A stretch of DNA of 64,000 nt, taken from contig NC_092673.1 of the NCBI RefSeq assembly GCF_964355755.1, positions 32,993,648 through 33,057,647 on the forward strand, given 5' to 3'. The stretch comes from Antedon mediterranea. Lineage: Eukaryota > Echinodermata > Crinoidea > Comatulida > Antedonidae. The notes under the pieces were generated by a model. The model saw only the letters and a program-made list of their open reading frames with translations, did no database searches and was not told where the DNA came from. Shown here one piece after another: positions 11,970 through 24,015 of this stretch (position 1 is its first letter; every line of letters begins with the position of its first letter). Both the position numbers and the translations under genes were made by a program.

Positions 11970-14750
11970 TACTGTCCATCTTTCCTCATCTCTTCTGCTG
12001 TGAGTTTCTGACATTCAATTTGGAGTCCGTAGCTGTATTCCAGTGCGTTTCTTCTGAATGTACGGGCATGCTTCACATATTCTACATTCAAAGCGTTAAA
12101 AGCTTGAATCTCGATAGAATTTTTGAAACTGAATACAAAATGTTGACCTAATATTGCATTCCAAAGATCGCGTAGCAATTTTGGAAACTCAGCTATACGC
12201 TTAGGTTCGGAATATTCCATGAATTCAAAGATTTGTTTCTTTACTTGAAGAATGCATTGGCTGTAACCAGGATTAGGGGGCGCCATTGGTAGATCTCCTT
12301 GCCAAAGGCTGGAAATGTACATAATGTGTTTGTTTTCTTGAAAGTTAATGACATCAGAAAACGATCGATATTTTTCACTGCAATTCTCTTCGGCCGCAGC
12401 AATTTTTGTCATTTCATCCAATGTTTCTCGCATACGTCTTTTTTGTTTCGTATTCAAATCAGATGCTCTGACATCAGTGACATTTTGATGTACAAATAAG
12501 CAGCTGGGTTTAATATTAACATTATTGATTTTCATAAAAGCGTGGACAGCAATTTGAAGTGTGTCTTGCATGTCTGTTGGGTTTTCTCCCATAATATTTA
12601 TTATGGTAAGATCACCTAATCCAATCACTAGCGTGGCAAGTTCATTATCACGACTGGTGTCCTGTTGAATGCTGGTGAATTCAGGAGACCGCAAACCCTC
12701 AGTGTCAACCACAAGCATGTAGTCACATTGTGTCTCTTCTCTTAAACCTTTATCTAACGATACCAGTTGGGCGAATATACCTTTAGTACATCTTCCAGCA
12801 CTAACAGAGAATTGTAAACCAAACATAGCATTTAACATGGTTGATTTTCCGCTACTTTGAATGCCCAGTACAGATAACACAAACACTTTTTTATTACCAA
12901 CTTGGTATTTAAGAGAATTGAACACGGCTTCAATCCAAGTGAGAGGCACGTGGGTTGCATCACCATCCATCAGCTCAATAGGGTATCCATGTATTAACAT
13001 TTCAGCAGTAACTTCTGCTAAGTAATCACTGTCAGATATTGGTAATTTCAATGCTGATAACATTTCGTAATTCTGTCCAATTTCTCTAGTGAAATGTTCC
13101 AATCCTACAGATTCATGAGATAGTTGCTGTTCAAGTTCATCAAGTTTATATTTCATTGTTTCCAATGTTGGTTTAGATGTTTCTGGTTTGTCTTTGTTGT
13201 GGTCACATAATTCATTCCACTTTGCTATGTACTCTTCACGTATCGGCTGTAGCTTTTGAATGCTATATCTATCGGCCATTATCTTTACTAATCCAAAGAA
13301 ATATTTTCTTTCAATAGTCTTGTAGCTGAATGACTGTTTAAACAACATATACGTGCTTTGGCTGCGTTCCTTGCGTTCCCTGTGTAAATTTAATTGCAAA
13401 CTACGTAAGTCGTTTATCTCTTTCTTTACCTTTTCAACATACACCTCGATTTGCATATTTCCTTTTCCTAGTAGCCGACGCTGTTCTTTTTTCTTGTCTC
13501 CAATTTTCACTGTTATCATCTGCAAGGGCAGTTCCTTATGTTTCCCCTCTTTTTCGACGAGCTTAAGTAACATACCAACTGTCTTTTTTGCTTCTGAACA
13601 ATCAAATTCGTCAACGTGGAAATTTATTTTGTCTGCTACTTCAATGCACTCCTCGATACTCCTATCATGTAGGCCTACAATTTCCCGGTTACTTCCCTTG
13701 AAATTACATTTAAGCAGTTTCCAAATTTCTGCACTTATTTTCAGCTCGTTTTTGTTGAATGACTTAATACATTGTACCTCTTTGTTCACATCTCGAAAAT
13801 TTTCTTGAATTTCACGTAAGACTTTTTTTAAAACTTCTCCAGCAGAGCCGTCCAAGATAAAAATGACGTGACCCATTTGTCTGTACAATGATTTAAGTAA
13901 CGTAGCGTCATGGTCATTAAAGTTAGCACATGAAACAAATGCAATAGTGACCAGTGATATCTCTGATAAAAATTGTGTCTGAAGTTGGAAATCCGATGCA
14001 TTTCCTCGTAGGTTTATGAAAGCTATTGCTTCTGAAACAGTACCATTCTGCGTTGGAATGTACCACGCTATTTCTAATAACCCATTTGATAATTTTCGTT
14101 CTAAATTACCACCTTTGCATCCATAATTAAAGAAAGTATCATGTTTCTGCTCATTAATGACACAGTTGACAATTTTTGATTTGGATATTTTAGGTCTTCC
14201 TAATCGCAAAGCAGAAACAATCGGTAACTTTTCTACCACCATTGACCGTTCACAAGACGAACCTGATATTGTTTTCCAATTTTTTGTTATTGTGCTCATT
14301 CCCCAGACAATCAGTTTCCATTGTTTATCCTGTACGTTCGTCACTGGGACCAGTAATGGTATAGCTAACTGACATAGCGACAATTTTTCAATCAAAATTT
14401 GTGTTAAAAAATTGTCACAACACAACAAAATGGCCACCAGTGCGTCTAATGGACTCACGTGACCGTTTTGTTTACCTTGATTTGGGCTTTCGTCTTGTAG
14501 AACAGAAAGAAGTGAACAAGATTGAATTTCTTCTAAATCAAATGATCTTCCTTCATAGTTACATATTATAAGATTTTGTAAGATATACCAAGGTATTTTG
14601 CTTGGGTCGTCATTGAGTTCATCTGGTGAAATCACATGTTTGGAGACTACCTCTTTACGAGTTAGTTTTCTGGGATAATATTTCTGTAGTCCTAGATGTT
14701 CAACCATCTGCTTATGTATGTTAATTTTATCTTCTCTTTCATCTAAAGAA
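11970..14750 (-). CDS. VLIG-type GTPase copy 1, last exon, N-terminal part with G domain
   Basis: An open frame of about 926 codons is highly similar throughout to the paralogue at 38541-43256. It begins with the family's N-terminal block (YYPRKLT, then PWYILQNLIICNYEGR). The GTPase core follows: P-loop GIQSSGKST (about 12841-12870), then GRCTKGIFAQL, VDTEGLRSPEF (about 12680-12715), VIGLGDLTIIN and FVHQNVTDV. The exon probably starts at 14750 after acceptor tactttcag, in phase 2, matching the short exon at 14846-14909. An in-frame ATG at 14782 lies upstream of that acceptor and would be the start only if the gene were single-exon. The reading frame runs into the insertion at 11969, where it would stop after a few TIR-encoded codons. 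The product is predicted to bind and hydrolyse GTP; a role in immunity is inferred from the family. Confidence 0.88.
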
Positions 14751-14845
14751 CTGAAAGTACAACGAGTTTGATGAATAAACATGATAAATATGATGATCCC
14801 AACGGCAAATACTTATTTATTAATTAATTCCACATTTTAACTTAC

Positions 14846-14909
14846 TCTACATTCTTCTGCAAAGGTACTTCTGTCGTCCTCAGTAAAGGTATGATTACGG
14901 GTTTAAAAT
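14846..14909 (-). CDS. Short linker exon of the DED-TRADD-N-VLIG gene
   Basis: This is a 64-nt candidate exon between acceptor ttttctattttaag and a strong donor (GA|GTAAGT). It enters in phase 1 and leaves in phase 2, exactly what the upstream exon at 19745-19810 and the VLIG exon at 14750 require. It encodes FKPVIIPLLRTTEVPLQKNV with split codons at both ends. No domain is recognised. Support is splice-site quality and phase only. Confidence 0.55.
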
Positions 14910-16209
14910 CTTAAAATAGAAAAACACTTTGGATTTGTTTTATGTATCTATCGTTATCAATTCAAAAATTGTTTTTTATCTATTTGGAGATTGTAAAAAG
15001 GTTTAATTCAGATCCACATCCGGCACCGTCGCTTGAGTTTGAAACATAAATGAACATAAATACATTAGAGAACTAGAATTGAAAGAGTTCCTAATAACAT
15101 AAAGTATTATTTTTTGTTGTGTATTGTCATATTTTATGGCCAAAAAATTAAAAGATAAAGGTTTGTATAGACTTTTATGATTTAAAACACAGCAAGTTAT
15201 AAGCGTTTTCTGAAAGAAAATTAGGACATATTTTTAAAGTGAAAAATTCAGAAATAGCTTAAATTTGGTCTGTTTGACATATTATAACATGACATTTGGG
15301 AAGGAGGCGAGACAGTGTGGTTGTACACTTTACAAAGTTTAAACTATACAGTGCAAATCCAAATTAGATCATAAAATAGTAAATAAAATTTGCATCGGCC
15401 GATGTATCATTGCTATTTTGAACCACCTGAACATAAGGTTCGGCCAATTAATATTTTGTTTGCCTCATCCTCAATCATGGTCCCTCCACTGAAATCTCGC
15501 ATCGGCTCAATCCATTAATTCCAAGTTGGAACTTTGATAGGATTTTTACTTAGGCCTAATTTCCGGTCAATTAAAAGGCCATATTATTCTCAAAACTGTT
15601 TCTTAACTCACAAAGGTTGGGGAGTGGTGGTGGACGAGCCTCTCAGTGTGTATTCCAGATTAGTTTTTTAAATAATAACCGTCATTAACTTTTTTTTATA
15701 GTTTCAGCATTAATATATTCCTAAATGCTTGAAGTTTCAATGTGACGGGTTCTCTTCTTTAAAAAAAAAAGATGCAACAAAGGCCGCAGAGACAACATCA
15801 GGCCTTAGAACATCCCAGCTGCAAATGACTCGGTTGCCAAAAATATCGCTTTTCAATGTATTGTTTTATTTTTAACTTTTTGGAATTCCGACGCTTGCCT
15901 GTACCACCTCACGTAAGATAGGTTGTAGCTAAGGATGGTTGCTTACGACGGTCGTTTTAGAGAGGTGATCGCGTAAAGAAACGCATTTGCACATTATTTA
16001 GACATAGATTTGTAAAATATATAACATTTTCTAAATTTGCTGTGATAGTAACTACATTAGCTGTCAAGCAATTTTCGTTACTACATTGACCGTTCTACAT
16101 TAGCTGGTGTTGATTTTGTATTAACTGCTTAAGCTGGAGGTTTCACTACATTAGCGGTGGATTGTTCTACGTTAACGGTTGCTTCAAGATTAGCTGGCAT
16201 TTTCTACAT

Positions 16210-17765
16210 TGGCGGTGGTAACAAGTTGGTTCAACAACACCCTCTTTGATAAAGATGCAAAGTTTGAAAATTTAGCACAACATCTTTCTATGCAAGATGA
16301 GTGCAAAAATATTGAAGAATACTGGGGGGAAATGAAAACTGCAATTTATGACTGTGTTTGGTAAGAAGATCAAAAACAACCCAGATTGGTTTAAAGAAAA
16401 GTATGAAAAGTTCCTGCCTGTCATTGAGAAGAAACCTACAGCTCTGTTAGCTTACAAGACTACACGGCATAATCTTGCTCCTACGTTTAGCCAGGGCAGA
16501 TGTGCAATGAGTTGTGCGCCAGTGCATTAACAAGTACTGGGAAGAACTTAGTGCTCAGAGAAAACAAGATGCTGACACAGGGTACTTGAAGGGCATGTGT
16601 AGAAAGAAAACAGCACAATTTTAAGACCGAAATGGTAATCTTCAGGCAAGGCTGGTGGTATACCAACTGAAATTGTTAAAGCAGGTGGCCAGACTCGTAC
16701 ATCATCTGCATGAGATTATTAGTTTCTGTTGGTCTCTTTACAACGTCTGCTGCCTTTAGCTGCGAAAAGAATCTCAATGTGGTTTTTGCTCTGGAAGATA
16801 TACCATTGATATGATTTTCTCTATTAGGAAGCTGCAGGAAAAATGTGTATCGATCTGTTATCCATCAATCTCACTAAGGCGTTTGACCTTATTAATAGAG
16901 ACTGTCTATTTGAAATCCTAAGGAAAATTGGATGTCCACCTACTCCAATAAATATTATCCGATCCTTCCATGAAAGAATGCAACCTACTGTCAAGTACAA
17001 TTATGCAGTGTCTGACTCATTTGATGTCGAGAGAGGAACAAAACAGAACAGAACAGAAGATGTTCTTGACCCTCTACTCTTTGGGATTTACTTTGCAGTC
17101 GTCCTCCAAAGAGCTTTTTTACCATAATCATATGGAAGGAGTTTGATTGCATTGTAGATCTATTGGCAAGCTGTACACCCCGGCCAAACCAACTGGCCAA
17201 AACAATTTTTCTGGAAACTGTACTGGAAATTGTCTTACCTTGGTCCAGTTATAACTAATAGTAACTCTCTTGATTGCGAACTAAACATTCGAATCGGAAG
17301 ATCTTCTAGTAGTTTTAGTCAGTTGTCTGTACGTGTTTGAAAAAACAAAAATATTAGAGTGACTGTGTATGAAGATCAAATTGTATATGGCATGTGTCAT
17401 TAGTGTCCTTTTTGTATGGAGCTGAATCGTGAACAACCTATGCTAGACCAGAAAAGAAACTAAATGTCTTAAATATCAGATGGCAGGACAGGGTAACAAA
17501 CAACAGTATCCTTGATAGATGTGGCATTCCTTCGATGTTTACATTAATTCGACAGCGAAGACTACGATGGCTTGGTCATGTCAGAAGAATGGATGATACA
17601 AGAACTCCAAAGGTTATGCTGTGGGGTGAGCTAGCGAATTGCAAACGATCTTTTTTTGCGTTTCAAAGATGCATGTAAAAGAGACTTGAAGGCCATGGAT
17701 ATCAATGTTAACACCTGGGGAAAAAGGCCATATAGATGGCTGCAGTCCTGTGTGCAAATTTGAGT
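16210..17765 (+). pseudogene. Decayed LINE open reading frame 2 (reverse transcriptase)
   Basis: Fragments in several frames fall in the order expected of a LINE polyprotein. About 16215-16510 looks like the linker before the reverse transcriptase (NNPDWFKEKYEKFLPVIE). At 16850-17100 are RT blocks: SINLTKAFDLINRDCLFEIL, GCPPTPINIIRSFHERM and a damaged GxKQxxxxDPLLFGIYFA motif. At about 17410-17750 is the C-terminal signature: YGAESWTTYARPEKKLNVL, then RQRRLRWLGHVRRMDD and FKDACKRDLKAMDINVNTWG. Multiple stops and frameshifts separate these, so the copy is dead. It inserted antisense to the host gene's intron. Confidence 0.8.
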
Positions 17766-17769
17766 TAAT

Positions 17770-17830
17770 GTTTACCTACCGACCGACCGACCGACATAGT
17801 GAGCTATAGAGTCGCGTTACATACGACTAA
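17770..17830 (+). repeat. (CCGA)n-centred dispersed repeat fragment
   Basis: A short ACCG/CCGA tetranucleotide run is followed by acatagtgagctatagagtcgcg and preceded by ttaatgttta. The same arrangement occurs at 22190-22230, 22740-22800, 26715-26805 and 27377-27440. This is a shared terminal or internal module of a dispersed family. Confidence 0.75.
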
Positions 17831-18167
17831 AAAGGCTGATGACCGAAGGTCATAGAAAGACTGTATTCAGTCATTCCTCATTTTCTCCACATTATATTAT
17901 GACACGTTCGTTAATTTCCTTAAGGGTTAGAGTATCTTCAATTGACCGTCACAAAACAATTCGTATAAACAATTTAAAAAACTCATTATCTCTATATCGT
18001 GATATCAGATTTTTTTTTAATCCCAAAATATTGTATATATAAATATTGGTCATATACAGTGGTATCCCAGAATGTTTCAAAAAGTGGCTCCCTCAGACTC
18101 AAAATTGTACTGAGAGCGGGGAAAAGTATAAACATATAATATATATTAGCCCATAGACGCAATCACT

Positions 18168-18410
18168 GGGTGGCAAATGGCCGGGTGGCAAATGGCCGGT
18201 GGTGGCAATTGGCCGGGTGCCAAATGGCCTAGGTGGCAAGTGGCCTGGGTGGCAACAGGCCGGGTGGCAAATGGCCGGTGGTGGCAATTGGCCGGGTGCC
18301 AAATGGCCTGGGTGGCAATTGGCCTGGTGGCAAATGGCCGGATGGCTAAGGCCCGGGTGGCTAAAGGCCGGGTGACAACATACCTAAGGTGGTAACAGGC
18401 CGGGTGGCAT
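18168..18410 (+). repeat. Minisatellite, about 17-bp GGGTGGCAAATGGCC-type units
   Basis: Around 14 degenerate units of the form GGGTGGCAAnnGGCC run head to tail, markedly GC-rich in an AT-rich intron. The 72-codon open frame across them is a repeat translation. A related array lies about 1 kb away at 19398-19530 in the same orientation. Confidence 0.9.
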
Positions 18411-19397
18411 TATTTTTTTCTATTAGGAAAGAAACTATAGAGTCTGTGCATTTATGAATATTCATGATGTGACGGAAAAACTTAGAAATAGTTCCCACAC
18501 GATAATCGAAAAATGTTGATATCTTGTCGCGCTAGAACTGCTAATGCACGAAAAGAAACGTTACAAATGTTGCTTATGTTTGTAAAATAGTTATTTCTTG
18601 ACATCTAACAATGTACATATTAGAAATTAAATTAATTAATTAAAAACCACAAACCTCTAGAATTAGCAAGAACTGTTGTTACCTTCCTGTGGTCCACATT
18701 CAATGTTTAATATTATCTATATTTTATAATTTTCAAAAACGACCTGGTGGTAATTATCCTAGGTATTTTTATGGTATTTAATTTGTAATAAAAAGTTCAA
18801 TTTCAGGCAATATCATTCCCCAAAAAGAAAAATGTGTATGTTGCAGATGTAGATTTTCCGTTCAAACCACGCCTATTTTTAAAGTTAAAAAATATAAGCA
18901 ATCTCAACAATTAAATAAAATATATAGTAAGTATGGGCCTATAGCATATAATTATATATAGCTAGCCTACATTTTAAATATACAATACAATATAAAACGG
19001 GCCTAGGCCCTAAGATTAAGAAGCCATTTTACTTGTTAAATAAACTTTGTTGGTCCTAGTCCTAGACCTACCTACTCCTCGTCATAGGGTAGTTAAAACG
19101 AACACCAAATAATTAATAAAGGAATGTGCTGTTATATATTAAATTAAATGTTGTTAATATACCTGAAGTAGGGGAATATCACCATTGATCACCACACACA
19201 AACACCTCAACAAAAACATAGATATTATATCAGTGAAGAAGTAGGCCTCTCTTCACTGATATTATCGAAGACTAGCAAGATCTGCTTTCGCTCGCGAAAC
19301 GTGTGTCTTGCAAGTATGACGTCATGATCTCACGCATGCCTCGTGAATATTCACGCCCTCTATAGCGTATGCCTTAACCTATTAGGAAAAAATAATG

Positions 19398-19530
19398 CGG
19401 CCGGGTGGCAACAAGCCGGGTGGCAAAAGGCCGGGTGGCGAAATGGACGTGTGGCAAAAGACATTATGAGGAAAGGGCGGGTGGATAATAGGCCGAGTGG
19501 CAAAAGGCCAGGTGACAACGGACCAGAACC
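19398..19530 (+). repeat. Second minisatellite with GGGTGGCAAAAGGCC-type units
   Basis: About eight units of the same family as the array at 18168-18410. The sequences just inside the two arrays (around 18415-18480 and 19320-19395) are partly inverted copies of each other, sharing attattttttt, ctattagg, ctatagag and gaatattca. The two arrays may therefore mark the ends of one 1.36-kb mobile unit. Confidence 0.85.
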
Positions 19531-19609
19531 TAAAATATAAATGTGTAGCTTTCAGTTACAATACAAAAATTACCATAGAAAAACATTTATATAAACAGTT
19601 TGAAAAGGG

Positions 19610-20180
19610 GAAATTTTGCTATTTTCCCCAATCACACAGACAATAGTAATACTGTACGTTGTTCGTTGCAGATGGGTACCGGTATTTATTATAAAAATTG
19701 GTGAAAACTTTAGGCTAACAACACGTTCAAGTTTCTTTACTCACTTTTTTCTTCTTGTTTACTTGTAGTTGCCAACTCCGCAGAAGCTATTTTTGCTTGG
19801 TCCGATTCCTCTGTTTAATATAACCAATCATGTGTAAATTACATTTTACAATTCTCATTAAAAAAGAAAAAAAAAATCCGAGAAAAACACAATATAAAAA
19901 GTTTTGAATAAAGGGGGATGTTATGTTGATATAAGTTTGCAATACACCACGTGTATATTGTTCTGAAATGAACTGCTGATGTTTTTTAACGCAAACCTTC
20001 AAACAAAATGGATTTTGCTATTTGTTTCACAATCACGCACATAAAAGTAATACTGTACGTCCTTTGTTGCAGATGTTACTGTAAATGATTATAAAAGTGG
20101 GTGAAAAACTTTAGGCCAATCACACGTTAAAGAATCTCTAGTTACTCATTTTTCGTCGTATACCCCAATTCCTACGCTTA
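19610..20180. repeat. Diverged tandem duplication around the 19.75-kb exon
   Basis: The segment 19610-19745 (attttgctattttcccc, agtaatactgtacgt, aaaactttaggc) recurs at 20025-20140 with substitutions, so a small intron segment was duplicated in tandem. The copy near 20150-20180 keeps only a rough match to the exon and shows no usable reading frame. Confidence 0.7.
19745..19810 (-). CDS. Short linker exon of the DED-TRADD-N-VLIG gene
   Basis: This 66-nt candidate exon lies between acceptor attaaacag and the consensus donor AAA|GTGAGT, with phase 1 at both ends, as in its neighbours. It encodes ESDQAKIASAELATTSKQEE, a polar, low-complexity linker. The adjoining intron sequence is partly duplicated at 20025-20180. 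Support is from splice sites and phase only. Confidence 0.55.
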
Positions 20181-20329
20181 GATACCAATAATGAGTCAAA
20201 AGTAACAAGAAACTTTATTCGCGCCTTTACAAAATGGCGGCTAAAAAAATGGTTTCATTTATAAGCACATTTTAATTTTAGTTACAAATCCAATATCTGA
20301 AATAGAAATATTTAATTGAAATTTCTTAC

Positions 20330-20584
20330 CTATTTCCTTCAGTTTTCTCACAGCAGAACAAAAAAACTTGTAACGAATTGTAACATCAATAACCTCTTGT
20401 CGCTGGAATTCGTCTACTATTTTTGTTGCTAAAACTTTGTGCAACTTTCCACTTGCATACACTTCCCACAGGTCTTCCAATGCTTTAGTGTCATATGCAG
20501 CTACGCGTAACACTAAAGATCCAGATTCTGCTGAAATAGAGTCTACATTATGTTCACGCTTGAAAAAATCAGCAAGCTTATACA
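20330..20584 (-). CDS. TRADD-N-like domain exon
   Basis: This 255-nt exon is bounded by acceptor tttttgctggag and donor ATAG|GTAAGA, phase 1 at both ends. It encodes about 85 residues (YKLADFFKREHNVDSISAES, then GSLVLRVAAYDTKALEDLWE and VYASGKLHKVL). The pattern of hydrophobic strand, then (L/F)xxL/W-xxYxxGxL, then a long helix and strand matches the N-terminal domain of TRADD and similar domains in invertebrate death-signalling and NLR-like proteins. There it serves as an adaptor or oligomerisation module in the cytosol. The assignment is by eye and needs a profile search. It lies between the DED exons and the VLIG exon of the same strand, in matching phase. Confidence 0.65.
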
Positions 20585-21129
20585 CTCCAGCAAAAAATAA
20601 ATTGATAGGCGATGATGTCCAGTTTGAACTTTGATTTCTACTCAGATATCATATTAACTGCACACCTTAAAAACAAAACGTGAAACTCTTATACTAAAGA
20701 TGTAAGAACATGAACAATAAAGATTAGGCTAAAAAAACTATTTAATAGTTTAATTATTCACGTTTTTTTTAAAATGTAAAACATATTTTATTTTATTTAA
20801 AAAAGATATTTAATTTTATATTCATACAGGATAAAGGATAATGATGGAGCACCTGCTTTACATATAATCTGGTTTATAGAAAATAAAAGGTTAAAAACAT
20901 GCATATACAATTCTTTAAAACTTGCTAAACGGTAAAATAACAAATAAAGTAAAAAATATATGTACATTTATGATAAAAGGAGTGAAAATACAAAAAAAGA
21001 ATAAAACACATTTGTAATTGGACAAGGTACAGGTAGTGACTTAAACAGAAGCAATAAAATAGTTTTAAAAGACAATTTCTGAAATGAATCCTCACATACA
21101 ATCATTATCAATATAACTGTTCTCAAAAT

Positions 21130-21845
21130 GTTAAAATAGTGAGGATTTATATTGAAATATTTGTTTACAATTTGGATGATTCTTTAACTTCTTGCAGTAG
21201 ATCATTCCATACATGAGCGTCGGCGAATTTTAGTGAAGTCCTCATTATTTTTACATTAGGGTTAGGGGAAACCATAATTATTAAGAGTATTGGATTGCCT
21301 AGTATTATGTCCATGTTTATCGAACACAATTTCTATATCATTGCATAGTCTTGAAGGTGCAGTGCCAACATTTGAACATTAAACATGATATCGCATAATT
21401 TCTTCTTATATTTGAAATGTTTTCTAAGATAGATAATTCATTATATCACGTCACCACGCGTCGTTTTATAATTTAAATTGTTTGTAATTAGGTATAATGT
21501 TCTCATTAAATGTTTATTTTTAATTGTATAAAAACCTAGATAGTAAATTTAATTTTGCACAGACAGCTTTTGTTACCGTTGTAATATGGTGCTTCCAAGA
21601 TAGCTTGTCATCAATTTCGAGTCCTAAGTACCTAATATGTGAAACATTTTCAATACACTGATTTCCTAGAAGAGCTTCAAGTTTACAATATCGAGTATTG
21701 CATATCTATTTTTAATTTATATTATGTCCTTGTGGTATTCCGATTTCAATGTTTCTTTTTTCTGATATCTTATTATCATATTTAACAACCTGTTCTCTTT
21801 CACTAATGTAATTTTCAAAACATTTAATCTCATTATTCATAATAC
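21130..21845 (-). pseudogene. CR1/L2-like reverse transcriptase, 3' portion (decayed)
   Basis: Reading the minus strand, 21700-21540 encodes ENVSHIRYLGLEIDDKLSWK, then HHITTVTKAVCAKLNLLSR, the fingers/thumb region typical of CR1/L2-clade retrotransposons. At 21250-21165 it gives TSLKFADAHVWNDLLQEVKE, the usual C-terminal signature. The copy is interrupted by stops and by the segment 21850-23020. Its upstream half is at 23020-23400. Confidence 0.75.
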
Positions 21846-22184
21846 CGTAGTTTCGTACTTTTTACTCGGGTACCCGAGTTTAGGACTCTCTCATCCTCTC
21901 CATCTGGACACTATTGAGCCAACTTTCAAGTCCTACTAGTTTTTTACGCGGCTCTAAAACATGGCATGCATATACTAGGGTAATAGGTGAACAAAGCTAT
22001 AGAGATAAAATGCTCGTACTTCAACCGGATGCAGAATTATGACGTCATAAACATGGTACCAATCGAAAATAAAAAATTTATAAAGTACTCCTCCCTTATT
22101 CGTTGTAGTATTGAGCTGGGATTTGGCATGAATATACTACAGGAACATTTCCTCAAAGCTATAGAGCCGTATTTTTAGTCTCTA

Positions 22185-22800
22185 CAGCTCACTATGTCGG
22201 TCGGTTGGTTGGTCGGTTGGTCGGTAAACACTAACTTGTATATGGCCTTGTCTTGACAGTTTCATCTAGCTAAGTCAATTTTTCACAGTATATTCCTTAT
22301 GGCCAGGAATCGATGTGATTATGTTTTCACGGTGCGTAATAAAAAATTACGCGGTGGGTCTACGCACGATTTAACGAAATCACGTTTGTAATCATATCTT
22401 CACCAGCATGAATCACATGCCAAATAAAATTTGGTACTCATAAATTTCAGGGCATAAATCATCATATGGCAATACAATTACGTGCGTAGCGCATGTAAAG
22501 CATGCGTACGCACGCTTAAAATTTTCAAAATTTTCAAAATTTATTTTTGATGAAATATATATATATATATTTTAAGCGTTTAAAAAATTGCCATAAGTGC
22601 GCAGATTTTGTTAAATGTTAATATGCACTCTTTTTGCCCGATTTCTGTTTTACAACCTTTCTTTAATAATATCATCATATTTTATTCACTTTTCAACTCG
22701 AAATTACGTTATATGAGCACGTCACGTGTATAGTATAGTCGATTGGTTGGTCGGTCGGTCTGTAAACATTAACTTGAGCACGCGACTGCAGCCATCTATA
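22185..22800 (-). repeat. (CGGT)n-flanked dispersed repeat, copy A
   Basis: The unit starts and ends with tatgtcggtcggt-type tetranucleotide runs (22193-22230 and 22740-22765), each followed by gtaaacaytaacttg. The interior includes the words ttatggccaggaatcgatg and gcataaatcatcatatggc. An inverted copy occupies 26690-27450. It sits inside the minus-strand LINE relic, which it splits. No coding capacity was found. Confidence 0.8.
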
Positions 22801-23019
22801 TGGCCTTGTTTAATTTCAAACCGGATGCAGCCATATGACGTCTCGAAGATGGTACCTTGGTGCCAGACAATTTTCGTCGTAATATAGCCGTGTTTGGTGA
22901 CATTTCAAAGGTCTTGACTTGGAAAATAAGAATATATACAGTAAAACCTATTTATGATATTGTGACGTCATTTCTGCTCCCGGAAATAGCAAAAAATAGC
23001 TGTATTTGGTAGCGAGGTT

Positions 23020-23400
23020 ATTTATGTGTATGTGTCTTATGATGTCATTACAGCTTCTTTTGCTGTACCCCGAGTATCGCACATTCGTGCTTGTTCCAAT
23101 AGCAGAGCGTGATCAACAGTGTCGAAACATTTGGAGATATCTAAAAAACATGTTCCGATCATTTCATGCTCATTTAAAGATTCAATCCATTCATCGATCA
23201 CTCTATGCAAGTAAGTCATTGTTGAATGGTCTTTTCTAAATGCATATTGGTCTATATAGTTATTAAGTTGAATTTGTTTAAATAATCCGTTAATTGATTC
23301 TGTATGATTCTTTCCAGAAATTTAGAAACATGACAAACTACTGAAATTGGTCTATAGTTACTTTATATTTCGTTTGCCTTTCTGCTTTCTTCCAGTCCAT
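23020..23400 (-). pseudogene. CR1/L2-like reverse transcriptase, 5' portion (decayed)
   Basis: The minus strand reads YIDQYAFRKDHSTMTYLHRV, then IDEWIESLNEHEMIGTCFLD and ISKCFDTVDHALLLEQ. This is RT motif A with its catalytic-type Asp (FLDISKCFDTVDH) and the preceding HST-T block. Upstream the match fades near 23400. It continues, after the repeat insertion, at 21845. Confidence 0.75.
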
Positions 23401-24015
23401 GAGCTGACATTGCTTCCCTATAAATTACGGTTTATCAGGATTTTTTTTTTCTATCTATAATTTTTGGATGACTTGATTTTTGATGAATGACTATAATTAT
23501 TATGTGACATTTATTTATTTATTTTTAAAGGGGCGGGGGGGTGACGCTCGTGTTGCTTCTTCACTGTCGACAAATAAGGAGTATTATCAATGTGTTATTT
23601 TATAATAAACGATAGATATTTTAAGCCCGGCTGGCGATATTTTTACCTACAGGATAGTTGGGGCATTACAAGATATTAGCCAATCAGAATATTGTATAAT
23701 TTTAAGATAGCCGGCCTATTTCCTAAATAACGGAAATTCTAAATACTATTTTAAAAAACATCGAAGACCTTAGTCTTTACAAGTGTGCCACACAAATTGG
23801 CTTGCCGAAAACCGTTGATACGATTTATGTCCCCCTGTCCTAATTTATGCAATGACGTAACCCAAGATGTAATCTATATATACACGTCCTGATTGGTTAA
23901 TATTTTGTGATGGGCCCAACTAGTATGTAAATAAATTAAATCTTGCATCCGGGACTACCTTTAATTAACTGTAAAATGTACTAAAATACGAAGTACATAA
24001 ATATAAGCACAATAC

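Larger units (their letters stand above)
14910..19744. other. Probable intron with repeat insertions
   Basis: This 4.8-kb stretch separates two predicted exons of the minus-strand gene. It holds a decayed plus-strand LINE (about 16.2-17.77 kb), a (CCGA)n-bearing repeat at about 17775-17825 and two related minisatellites (18168-18410 and 19398-19530). In 14950-16200 I see no gene or clear repeat, apart from a few short runs built on the word acattagc between 16040 and 16180. Confidence 0.5.
20585..24015. other. Probable intron with transposon debris
   Basis: A 3.4-kb intron between the microexon and the TRADD-N-like exon. It is AT-rich at 20640-21130, and from 21130 to 23400 it is filled by a minus-strand CR1/L2-like reverse transcriptase interrupted by a (CGGT)n-bearing repeat. 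The part from 23400 to 24015 shows no recognised feature. Confidence 0.5.

Noticed and set aside
18177-18395. 72-codon frame rich in Gly/Trp/Ala
   Set aside because: Pure minisatellite translation.
20025-20180. A second copy of the linker exon
   Set aside because: The intron part is duplicated, but the exon-equivalent stretch has stops and no donor.
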